Assembly: GCA_028753945.1 (NCBI GenBank)
Contig: JAPNXP010000005.1
Coordinates: forward strand, 4,960,001-5,024,000
Origin: Hexactinellida sp. DTS-2022
Taxonomy: Eukaryota; Porifera; Hexactinellida
Direction: 5' to 3'
DNA length: 64,000 nt
Position 1 is the stretch's first letter. Each line of letters opens with the position of its first letter. The position numbers were made by a program, and so were the translations under genes. Below, in pieces: positions 50,475 through 59,905 of this stretch. The notes under the pieces were generated by a model. The model did not search any database and had not been told where the DNA came from. It worked only from the letters and a program-made list of their open reading frames with translations.

Positions 50475-53400
50475 TTAAAACACGCGGTGTTGCAGGTTGC
50501 CCCCGTCCTCGAAGCGAGTGTGTGCCTCGTTCAGTTCTATGACGATGAGTCTAGCTAGGTTCTGGAAGGGAGAGTCTATGTGTTTGTCCGGATGGAAAGC
50601 CAGAGAGGCTCTGAGGTATGATTTCTTAACTTGTGCGGGCTCCATCAAATCGTGCATCCCTATCTGCTTCCACCTGACCCCCTCCCAGGCCATCTCGTGC
50701 AGGGAGGAGAGCAGCCCGCGGATATTCCCCTGCTTAGTCTCTGACCACTCCATCACCTGGATCTTGTCCGGGTCCCCTATCACCTCTAGGAGGTTGGACT
50801 TGTTCAGCTCTCTGAGGGTGTGAGCCTCCTCCTTGTGCTGAGGGAACCCGCTGTCCTTGAGAATCTCGCCGAACACGTCTCCCCTCTTCTGGGCCTGAGG
50901 CTGTGAAAATGCCGCAGACGTATAATTAGGTTTAGGCGAGTGTTGCTGTCTAATGGGCTCTTTGGGTAATGAGGTGTAGTTCTGAACGTTCGGGTTCTCG
51001 AATAACGCACCCTTATTGTTTGATTTAGAAGAGAGAGAGTTCATGTTGAAAGCGTCCCAAGGGTCACTGGATTTTGCAGGCTTTGCAAGCTTTGCACTTG
51101 TTCCATTTGGCTGCATAACGGGGTCAATATTCGCAGTAGAAAGATTAGATGCGAATATATCTGTACCGGTCTGCATAGGGTTTGTGTTGTGTAATGGAAC
51201 AGTGAATAGCTCGTCTATGCCTGAGCCAGACTGTGTGTCGGTGATGATAAGCTCAGATAGACCGGAGATGAGCGGTTCTTGCGACATAGCGGCTGGTGGG
51301 TCCGGTTGTGTGGGAGGACAGTCTGAGAGGTCTAAAATGACTTCATCGTCTCCAGGAGATTTGTTGGATTGCCTTGCTTGTACCTGAGCTGGTTGTAGCA
51401 TTTGCTGTGTAATCAGAGGCTCAGATGGCGCTATGAGATTAACAGAGTCGGCCTGAGGGCTGTCTAGCTGGAAGTGAGGATTGAACTCGTATTCCTGTCC
51501 TATGAGAGACTCATATTCCTGCCTGTCTCGGGGGTCCAGAGGAACTTCGTTACCGGAGCTGTCTGAGCTGTCGGAACTGCTGGAGGAGCTGGAATCTGAC
51601 CCGTCCATAGTGTCTCTGAATTTGGGCTTAGGGGGACGAGAAGGTTTCTCGGGGCGGTGTGTACCCGCCTCTCCGCTTAGCTCTGAGTCGATAGAGATTA
51701 GCGGGACGTCTGCTTCGGGGGGAGAGGGGTGGGGAGGGACAGCTGGAGCAGCTGATCGCTGAGACAAGCTGTCTCGGCTGGCAGCTCTGAGCTCGTAGAG
51801 CTGTTGGAAGGAAATGCACTCCTCTCTGCTGGAGCAACAGGTTGGGAGCTTTGGGAGTTTGGGCAGGACGCTCTCAATGGGGCAGATGAACTCCTGCTCC
51901 AGAACCTCATAGGTCAGCTGCATTTTCAAATCCTGAAGCCGATAAGAGCTGGTGGAAACGGAATCGAAATCCTTCCGCTGGAACTTCATTACCCCTGTCT
52001 CTGGCGGCATGTACCCCGAGTAGAGCTGCAGTGTGCATACGAGGGTTCTGTTGTTGGTGGTGATGGAGAATCCAGTCGCCTTGGGGCTGTGCACCCTAAT
52101 CTGTATATCCGACTCCACCTGTGCGGCAAAGTTAAACTCCACAGCGTTCTCCGCATGCAGCATAGCGCCCCCCTCTCCCTGGCTGGAGTAGACCACTCCG
52201 TCTCTGCAGAGCAGCTCAACCACTATCTCGCAGTCCTCCGCGAAGCTGCAGGGGCTTATCCGGATCTGTCTCACGCAGACCCGCTTCTTGTGGGGGACAT
52301 TCCCGACAGGATCCTTCACCAGGTGAGTAATGTAGTTGTAGTAGCGCCGGAGATTTGGCATGAGCACCAGCTTATGAGGGGTGGGCAGGTGCGTGGTGAG
52401 GTAGGAGCCGACCGCTCTGAGGCTGCTGAACAGTCCGCAGTAGAGCAGGTAGGCAGTGGTGAGGTACACACAGGATACCAGGTCGGGCAGGTCCTGCAAC
52501 ATGACCACGTTACAGGGATCTGCCTTAAGCCAGGCGTCCAGCTGCTTACACATGTCCAGTATCTTTAGGAACTCGGGCGTGTTGCGGGTCCTCGGCCAGA
52601 TCAGATCAGCCACTCGCCCGTGGAAGAGCGTGACGTCATAGTAGACGCCGGACAGGTTAAAGATGAGGTAGGAGTCGTTGTGGTTCTTGTCCAGGAGGTC
52701 TCTGATGAGGGGCCCGCTCCTTTCGTCCGGCACCACGCTTACGAGCACCCGGCTGGTCAGCTGGAGGATCGGGAGCTGGCTACTGCCGCGCAGCAGGGGT
52801 CCCGACTTCTCCTTGATGTTCTTAATGAGACTGTCAGCTCCTCCCTTCACGCGCCCTACAAGCAAGGTAGAATACAGGCATGTATGCTCATGTGAACAAT
52901 TTCTTGTCTGCTTAATATGAAAAAAATCCAAAATTGCAGCCTGTGCCGACGAATTTCCCTTTGGAGGCACTACATTTGGTGGTTGGGTAAGGTAGTGCCT
53001 CCAAAGACAAATACTTTCGGCACAGGCTGCAATTTTGGATTTTTCGCCATGTTATTAATAACGAATTGTATGGCCCTTAACGTTCCTAATATAGAACCAG
53101 CCTATAGGATCTACAACAGACCTAGCAGTGAGTTGAATCCGGAGTAGTAGCTGGAGGGGGAGGGCTCCCTCCTCAGGTCGCCGGGTCTCTCCTCCCTCTG
53201 GGGCGGGGCGGGCTCGGAGGGAGCAGGGGTGAAGTTGTATAGCTTCGGGACCTTGTCGAGAGCCTCCATGTCGAACCCGACCTGCATAGCGTGGTGGTAG
53301 AGACTGGCTATGATCCCGTCGGCGGAGGGCCGCTCCTCGGGGAGGGTCTTGATGAGGGAGCGAATCAGGGACTGCAAGAGGAGGGGGTCCTTGTTGCGAC

Positions 53401-54247
53401 TGTCCTGGGGCGGGAAGGAGTACTGCGCGCTGAGGATGGGGAGCGTGCTGCCCTCCTGGAAGGGGTGTCTCAGGAAGCAGATGTGGTAGAGGAGACAGCC
53501 CAGGGCCCATATGTCGGCTCGGCAGTCGATAGGCTGGTTAGAATACAAGTCCAGCATCTCTGGGGCGCGATAGGAGGGCGTGGTGTACCTGGCCAGCTCC
53601 TCCTGCAAGAGCCCCCTCTGCGTGGCAGACCAGCTGGCGTCTGGCGAGTGGCACTCCGTGGTGGCGGAGCCGAAGTCGCAGAGACGGATGTTCTCCCCCG
53701 AGTCAAGCAGGAGGTTCTCCACCTTGAGGTCCCTGTGCACGATGGGCACCGTTTGGCAGTGCAGGTGGGCCACGGCCTGGACTGTCTGGTAGAAGAACTT
53801 GAGTATGTGCGGCAGAGAGAGATATGTGTTGGTGCCGGGGAGGGGCAGCAGAGAGGAGAGGTTGCCGTAGGGACACAGCTCTGTCTGGATGAGATACACC
53901 AGAGGAGAACTCGCGGAATCTGACGTCTTTTGAGAAACTGCAGTGATGAATGGCAGAATGTGTGGGTGTCCAGTGACGGATTTGTGTATGCTCAGCTCGC
54001 GCTTAATATCCGGTATCTGCTCAGGCGGGGCAATAATGCGCTTAATAGCGAACTCCTGTCCGCTCCTGACTTCCTGCGCCAGGTATATGACCCCGTACCC
54101 CCCCGTGTCCAGGATGCGCTTAAGTCTGAGCTGCTGCGGCTCTTGGCCCCCTCGCATCGGGATTAGCACTGTCGTGCCGACCATGTCCTGAGGGCCGCCC
54201 CCTTGGCTGGACAGGGTGTGTAAGACGTTCTTGAGTAGGTCTACCAT
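50475..54247 (-). CDS. GAK: GAK, cyclin-G-associated kinase / auxilin-2 (kinase - PTEN-like - C2 - J domain)
   Basis: Two exons, 53122-54247 and 50475-52855, phase 1, 1168 residues. The kinase of the NAK family spans about residues 38-320: ILDTGGYGVIYLAQEV, Lys69, HRDLKVEN (171-178), DFG (191-193), RAPEML. After the junction comes the tensin/PTEN-like phosphatase domain (VVPDERSGPLIRDLLDK), a C2 domain, a disordered clathrin/adaptor-binding region with Ser- and DPWDAF-type motifs, and a C-terminal J domain with the HPD motif (LAFHPDKHIDSPFQN). It recruits HSC70 to uncoat clathrin vesicles and phosphorylates adaptor mu subunits. The exon 1 donor is the weak GTCTGT. The intron contains a hairpin MITE. 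The phosphatase P-loop looks degraded. Confidence 0.94.
52918..53045. mobile_element. long-hairpin MITE, family H
   Basis: Almost perfect palindrome: left arm aaaatccaaaattgcagcct, right arm its complement ending attttggatttttcg, with inner pairs tttggaggcactac and gtagtgcctccaaa. It occupies the single GAK intron (52856-53121). Only one copy is seen. Confidence 0.75.
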
Positions 54248-54348
54248 CTAATCAGTTGATACGCACTGTTAGAGACAGCATGAGGATATAAATTGAAATA
54301 TTAAAATTCATATCAATAGCACCATATACACACCACAAGAGCTCTAAC

Positions 54349-55419
54349 TTAGTTTAACAACCTGGACACCTCCCCCGCCCCAGGAGACTCGTCCTCCTCT
54401 CCAGCAGATGTGCTGACGGGGGCGACGGGACGGATGTCGTTACAGATCTCCTCAGTGCTGTTGGTGCCGTTAATAACCGCGGGTCTCCGGGAGAATATGC
54501 CGCTTGCGCTCGTGTCTATTCTCGCGTTCAGTTCGAACTCGTAGCCATTGCCGGGCCTGTTGTCTATAGGGATGAATCCGAGGAAGAGATTGCTTCCGAA
54601 CACGGCCTCCAGGTTCCGTCTCCGGCCTAGGAAGTAGGCGCGCTTGTCCCGTTTGCCCTGCACCAGAGGGGGGTGCGAGGTCTCCATGGTGCTGGAGTTC
54701 TGCATAGCCAGATACAGGTGGAAGAAGCCTAGCATCGCAGTGGAGAAGGAGAAGGCGGCGGAGAGCAGCACTATGACGAGCAGGTTGTACTTCTGGTAGT
54801 TTGAGTCCAGCGGGCTGTCTGTGAATATAAGCACGCAGTAGGGGCCCCCGGACACCGCGATGAAGAGACAGAGAAGGAAGGCGTAGTTGACGAATAGAAT
54901 AAAGTACTTGTAGTTAGAATAAGCGCAGCAGTTGTTAATCCAGGGGCAGTGGTGGTCCATCTTCAGAATGCAGCGGTTGCAGGTGAGGCAGTGGTGCGCT
55001 CGGTCCGGCTTTATCGCGGCGCATTTCTGGCAGTACCGGATGTCGCCTGTCGGGGTTCTCTGGTGCAGAACGAGACTCTCTCTTTCCGCGTGTGCCTCCA
55101 GGCCCTCCTGCAGCGGGGCGGCGCTGTCGGCAGGGTGCGCGTAGCTGTACTTGGGAGGGATGCGCGCGTGCCAGGTGAACACCGCTCTGAAGAACGTGCT
55201 AGCATAGAGCAGCAGCAACATGTGCACTACAATCAGATACACGATGCGCTGTATGTCGCTAGTTAGTAGCTGGACGCAGAGCACGATGACGTAGGCGTAG
55301 TACCCGTATAGGGTGAGGAGCACAATCATAACCACGGGGAACCAGCGGCACAAACAGAAGAAATAGCGGACACAACGGTACCGCCTCGGGTCGTCTGCTT
55401 CCCAAATATCTGCATTCAT
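54349..55419 (-). CDS. ZDHHC2/15/20-type protein S-palmitoyltransferase
   Basis: Single exon, 356 residues. Four predicted membrane helices (about 28-50, 57-79, 171-192, 210-237). The cysteine-rich domain spans about 128-168 with RYCQKCAAIKPDRAHHC, CNRCILKMDHHCPWINNCC; catalytic Cys158 lies in the DHHC tetrad. A TTxE-like element is present as STMETSHPP after TM4. The C-terminal tail contains GSNLFLGFIPI. The enzyme adds palmitate to cytosolic cysteines, in this subfamily usually at Golgi or plasma membrane. Which of ZDHHC2, 15 or 20 it matches cannot be decided. It starts 94 nt after the NSUN2 stop and ends 102 nt before the GAK start. Confidence 0.92.
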   Translation of the reverse strand: MNADIWEADDPRRYRCVRYFFCLCRWFPVVMIVLLTLYGYYAYVIVLCVQLLTSDIQRIVYLIVVHMLLLLYASTFFRAVFTWHARIPPKYSYAHPADSAAPLQEGLEAHAERESLVLHQRTPTGDIRYCQKCAAIKPDRAHHCLTCNRCILKMDHHCPWINNCCAYSNYKYFILFVNYAFLLCLFIAVSGGPYCVLIFTDSPLDSNYQKYNLLVIVLLSAAFSFSTAMLGFFHLYLAMQNSSTMETSHPPLVQGKRDKRAYFLGRRRNLEAVFGSNLFLGFIPIDNRPGNGYEFELNARIDTSASGIFSRRPAVINGTNSTEEICNDIRPVAPVSTSAGEEDESPGAGEVSRLLN

Positions 55420-55512
55420 TTGATACCTAAGTAGTGCTACGGAAGTACAATTATACTGGGAGTACTAGATAGCTATAAAAAGGATAATGTTGAAGTTTAA
55501 TGACAATAACGA

Positions 55513-57813
55513 CTAAAGTTTGTTATCGTCAGAGAGCTCTCCTATACCCTCATCGGAGGGAGGGGCGTGAGAGGAGGTGGGCTCATTAGTGGCACGGTTC
55601 TGACACCTGACGAGTCTAGACAGCTTCTTTTCCTCCAGACAAGCGTCCGAGAGCAGCTCGTACCCCAGCATAACCTGGTAGTGCTGCTTCTCCTCTTTGG
55701 AAACGAACAGACGGGCGGACCAATTGGCCTTCCAGCCAGAAAATATGAGAGGGGAGGTTATGAAGCATTTGTAGTGTTTTTTAATAACACCTTCGTTACT
55801 CGCCTGATCTGGCGATTTAGGTTGCTCAGTAGCAGAAGCAGAGGTGTGATTATTCGCAGAATCGTCTGACGGGTTGCATAGGAATACGACAGGGCCAATG
55901 GACACATCTCTGATTTCATCCAAACCTTCTAAGGAGAAGTCACTGAGACTCACAGACTCACTTGCCAACATTTTGATGAGGTCACTCTCGTGGATACGTA
56001 TCTTCCTCTTAGATATGTAGTCAATAAAGAGGTTGCAGCCGTCCTGTGAGAACCTGAGTCTGTAGGGAGACCCAGCTGAGAGGTCGGAGCGACAGAATAC
56101 TCTCAGACCAGCGTTAACCATCTTAACAACATTCCTATTCGCCTGGTTGGTAGCGAGGATATTGGCTACGAGAGAGTTTGTGATGTAGACGTTGTTCTTT
56201 GCCTTTCCTTCTGACCGGGCGAAGCAGTTCTCCCAAGGGAAGCTCTGGTGCAAGCCGTAGAGGGCGGACAGCCCTGCGACGAGCTCATCGGACCTGTCCA
56301 CGAATATGAAGGGGTCCTCTTTGTACCCCTTGTATCCACAGGGGGCGGAGAACCTCCCGAACACGCTGAAGGGACGGTTTTCTATTTTATCCACTGTCTC
56401 ATCACTAGCTATAGCAGATTCAGTGCTTATGGGGGGATCAGCTGAGAGGGTAGCCTGAGAATCGCGGTTTTTATTATCTTTCGTCCACGGGAGAGGCGCT
56501 TCTTTCTGAATGACAGCTATGAAGAACCCGCCCGTGTTCTGTAGGTGGGGGTACACCCTCATGCACCTCTCGAGGGGGTGCGTCTGCTCTGAGACGGGAG
56601 GGAAGAAGGTCGGATATACTCCGTCCCTGCTCCCCTCTGTCTCCTCCCCCCCCGCCCACACATTCGCGTTGCTCATCACTCTCCAGCTCTTGAGGCCGGG
56701 GCGCTTCTCCAGCCCGGGAAGAGCACTGCTTACGTCCACCAGCTGCAGGGCCCCCTCCCCGAGCTTAAGCAGGGTGTGAATAACCGCCTCGTTCTCAACA
56801 GGGTTCATGGAACAGGTGGAGTATACCAGTCTCCCGCCCACGGCGAGCAGCTCCGCCCCGCGCACCACCAGCCGCAGCTGCAGCCGGTGCAGGCCGTTGC
56901 CCTTGTGCGGGGCCCACTTGGTCCATACCGTGGGGTTCTTGCGGATGGTCCCGTCGCCCGAGCAGGGCACGTCGCAGAGCACACGGTCGTAACGGAGGTG
57001 TGCGCCGGACGCTCGGTCCGCAGCCGAGAGGTGCAGGTTGGGGAATATGGTCCCGTCGTGGTTGGTGACGATGACGTTAGCGCTCTTCTTGCGCTTGGCC
57101 TGGTGCACCAGCAGGTAGCTCCGCTTGTTGTCGGAATCGTTAGCCACTACGAAGCCGGCGGGGATTGGGCTGGGGATCTCGCCAGACTCTGAGGGAGGAT
57201 TAGCTAGTAGCATGTCGGCATGCGACTGGTGTAGAGCCTCGATAATCTGCGTTGTCTTAGAGCCGGGGGCGGCACACAGGTCCAGCACCTTATGGTGCGA
57301 GCGTATGTCCAGGAATAGGGGAGGGATCATGCTCACGGCCTCCTGGCGACTCACGTGTCCCACCTCTGTCTCCCGCATCAGGAAGGCGTGGTACCCGGCC
57401 AGGACTGGGTCGTTCCTAATCTCCTTCTTGGTGTTGTTGATGTGCCAGGCGAGCGCGTCGGGGTACCAGGGGATGGGGGAGGGGGGGCTGATGGGCTCGC
57501 TGTTAGTCGAGAGCCTAGGGAAGCTGCTGATGTAGCGCTGCGTGAGACAGTCTGCGAGGTCGTGAGACACGCGAGTGTCGCTGGTGAGTCTGAAGGTGGC
57601 TGGGAGGGGCAGTCTGGCAGTGGACATAAACCTGTCCCATTCTGAGGGGGAGATGATCTCCTGTTGGGTGTAGAATTCTTCAAATAGTTTATTTTCCATT
57701 TCAATCACTTCGTAATTAATTCGAGGATGCTTGGGACGATCTTGTCTGCGCTTTTTAGCTCTTTTAACGCGACTAATCGGATCAGTCGCACTCACTACTC
57801 GCTTGGTTGCCAT
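55513..57813 (-). CDS. NSUN2: NSUN2 tRNA/mRNA (cytosine-5)-methyltransferase
   Basis: Single exon, 766 residues (human 767). SAM-binding motif I is VLDLCAAPGSKT (about 177-187), motif IV DVPCSGDGT (Cys284, product release), motif VI YSTCSMNPVENE (Cys334, catalytic nucleophile). N-terminal basic nuclear/nucleolar-type segment KRAKKRRQDRPK. NSUN2-specific IRNDPVLAGYHAFLMRETEV-type blocks and PUA-like C-terminal region are recognisable. It methylates C48-50 and C34 of tRNAs and other RNAs. The complete absence of introns over 2.3 kb contrasts with LZTR1 and KDELR. Confidence 0.94.
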   Translation of the reverse strand: MATKRVVSATDPISRVKRAKKRRQDRPKHPRINYEVIEMENKLFEEFYTQQEIISPSEWDRFMSTARLPLPATFRLTSDTRVSHDLADCLTQRYISSFPRLSTNSEPISPPSPIPWYPDALAWHINNTKKEIRNDPVLAGYHAFLMRETEVGHVSRQEAVSMIPPLFLDIRSHHKVLDLCAAPGSKTTQIIEALHQSHADMLLANPPSESGEIPSPIPAGFVVANDSDNKRSYLLVHQAKRKKSANVIVTNHDGTIFPNLHLSAADRASGAHLRYDRVLCDVPCSGDGTIRKNPTVWTKWAPHKGNGLHRLQLRLVVRGAELLAVGGRLVYSTCSMNPVENEAVIHTLLKLGEGALQLVDVSSALPGLEKRPGLKSWRVMSNANVWAGGEETEGSRDGVYPTFFPPVSEQTHPLERCMRVYPHLQNTGGFFIAVIQKEAPLPWTKDNKNRDSQATLSADPPISTESAIASDETVDKIENRPFSVFGRFSAPCGYKGYKEDPFIFVDRSDELVAGLSALYGLHQSFPWENCFARSEGKAKNNVYITNSLVANILATNQANRNVVKMVNAGLRVFCRSDLSAGSPYRLRFSQDGCNLFIDYISKRKIRIHESDLIKMLASESVSLSDFSLEGLDEIRDVSIGPVVFLCNPSDDSANNHTSASATEQPKSPDQASNEGVIKKHYKCFITSPLIFSGWKANWSARLFVSKEEKQHYQVMLGYELLSDACLEEKKLSRLVRCQNRATNEPTSSHAPPSDEGIGELSDDNKL

Positions 57814-57987
57814 ACTGGATAGTAGCAGAATTAGTTAATAGAAATTTATAAAGTTGATAAGTATTTAACAACGAGAAATAACTATTAACTACAACACATA
57901 AACAGGCAATTAGCTGTCATATACCTAGCGTAAGAAGTTAATAAAGCTATAAATAATTCTTATGAGTTAACAGAAACAACTCACAAG

Positions 57988-59722
57988 CTAGTCCGATTGG
58001 GAGGATTGCCTATGTTCCCATTTCTCGCGCGCTCTGGGACGAGGTTTCTCTTCGCTCTCGCAAGACTTGTCTCTCCCCACATCCACAGCCATAGGAGACC
58101 CGTCCCTCTGCCCTCCCGTAGAGCCAGACCTCTCTCTGTCTCTCTCTCTGTATTTATCTCTGTCTCTCTCACGGGAGCGAGACTTCTCTCTCTCCCTCTC
58201 CCTCTCCCGATCCCTGTCTCTATCTCGGGACCTGTCTCTGTCTCTATCTCTCCTCCCATCCCTTTCTCTATCTCTCCTCCCATCCCTTTCTCTTTCCCTA
58301 TTCCTATCTCTATGTCTATCTCTGTCCCTGTCTAAAGAGCGAGAGCTATCCCTGTCCCTGTCCCTATCTCTATACCTGCTTCTATCCATATCTCTAGAGC
58401 GAGAGCTGTCTCTTTCTCTGTCTCTGTCTCTATCCCTATCCATATCTCTGTCTCGATCTCTATCTCTGTCCCTATCTCGATCTCTGTCTCTCGAGCGAGA
58501 TCTGTTTCTGTCTCTCTCTCTAGATCGGGACTTATCCCTGCCCTTATCAATAGACATCTCTGTCGCGTGTTTGCCAGAAGGGGACTTGCTAATCGGTAGT
58601 TCGCTAGAATCTCTCCTGGAGCGGTACTTTATCTCAGATCGGTCCCTATCCTTATCCCTGTCTCTGTCTCTGTCTCTGTCCCGAGAGTGGGAGCGAGAGG
58701 AGGAGTGGCGCCTAGACTTCTTGTGTTTGCTGTGAGAATGAGAGCTCTTGTGCTTGTGTCTGTCTCTATAATAACAACTCATAACACGCGATATTCCAAT
58801 CACATTCCTACCATTACCTGCTGGAATGTCTCTTCTTGCTCTTTCGCTCCTGAGAACCACTTCTGTGTCTGTGTCTGTGTTTGTGTTTGCGACCGGCTGA
58901 GTCATCCTCGCGCCACAACCTACCCTCCTCTCTCGAGATGGGGGTCCCGGCCTTGTCGTGGCGAGAAGAGCCGCGCGAGCGAGGCGATCTCCTCGGAGAG
59001 CGGGACTTGCGTCTCGCTTCTTCGTTCTGTTTCTCCCGCAGTCGCCAGCGGCGCGAGGAGAGCCACACCCTGGGTTTCCCGCTCTCCCGCTTCAGCTCGA
59101 TACACTAGTACAATACACATTGAACAAGCTGTGAGACTCACTAGTCTCTAGGCCTGACAGCAGCAACTGACCAGTCTGGACATGCAATTATGGGTCGAAT
59201 GGACGATTCAATACGGCATTGTGGCACAATATTGTATACGTACTTACTTGAAGTGTGGTAGTATTTGGCAGTGATTAACTTACATATTGAAGCAGTCAGT
59301 GTGAATCAACCAATCAATCAGGCACTCACCTCAAAGGCTTACCTGCGTTGATTAGAATTAAACATAACAATCCTGACCACTACAGACCCCCTACCTACAC
59401 ATAGACACTTGGGAACTCACTTTAACTAGCTCCTGCATCTTGTCCCTTACATTCACGAAGCCCAAGTGTAGTTTCCCTCCGAAATGATCCGCCAGGCGTC
59501 TGTCGTTGTCGTACAGCGAGAGATAGGCGGAGCATACCTCGCACACGCGCAGCTTCTGAGCCTGCTGCGAGGATACGGATACGGACCCCCGGTACTCCTC
59601 CTCGGCGCCCTGCTTCTCCAGCTTAAGCTTCTCCACCTCCTGCATAAGCGCAAGGCACTCGTCAACCTGCCCGCCGCTGCCCAGGGTCTCCGCGAGCGCG
59701 ATCTTCTCTCCGATCTGAGCAG
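57988..59722 (-). CDS. LUC7L: LUC7L-like U1 snRNP-associated protein, C-terminal part only
   Basis: Three exons: 59421-59722, 58818-59104, 57988-58765, phases closing. Exon 1 here encodes AAQIGEKIALAETLG, ECLALMQEVEKLKLEKQGAE (the family coiled coil) and the second zinc finger QKLRVCEVCSAYLSLYDNDRRLADHFGGKLHLGF, essentially identical to LUC7L/LUC7L2. The rest is an RS/RD-rich domain, ending in about 190 residues of Arg-Asp/Arg-Ser dipeptides. LUC7 proteins help U1 snRNP choose 5' splice sites. The N-terminal half with the CCCH finger (about 130-150 residues) is missing: the acceptor at 59723-59724 needs a donor in phase 1, but only 184 bp separate it from the same-strand uridylyltransferase stop, and no coding exon is seen there. 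Confidence 0.85.
58140..58700 (-). repeat. low-complexity (RD/RS) coding tract in LUC7L
   Basis: Plus strand reads as tctctgtctcta-type hexamer runs for more than 500 bp. On the coding strand this is RDRDRD, RERE and RSRS dipeptides. The tract is open in several frames on both strands, so apparent ORFs elsewhere here are artefacts of the repeat. Confidence 0.85.
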
Positions 59723-59905
59723 CTGCAATGAAAGCATTAACTCACAGCGCATAGAATAATACACTTCCATAGTCAAGTAGCAAATAGAAATACATTCAAT
59801 AACAAAGGATAGAATAGAACAATGATATATCCTGATAGTATGAATGGTAATAAAGGTGGTAGGATCATAAGGAGATAGAAAGTTATCCGATCATTCCTAA
59901 GTGTA

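Noticed and set aside
51804-52568. 254-codon plus-strand frame antisense to GAK
   Set aside because: Shadow of a well-conserved minus-strand exon; no recognisable domain.
53291-53923. 210-codon plus-strand frame antisense to the GAK kinase
   Set aside because: Shadow of the kinase exon created by GC-rich codon bias.
58067-58735. 222-codon plus-strand Ser/Leu-rich frame antisense to LUC7L
   Set aside because: Pure complement of the RD/RS repeat; the repeat period keeps several frames open.
59723-59905. a hidden N-terminal LUC7L exon
   Set aside because: The only ATG-led frame gives MEVYYSMRC and would need an intron of about 24 nt; it shows no LUC7 similarity.
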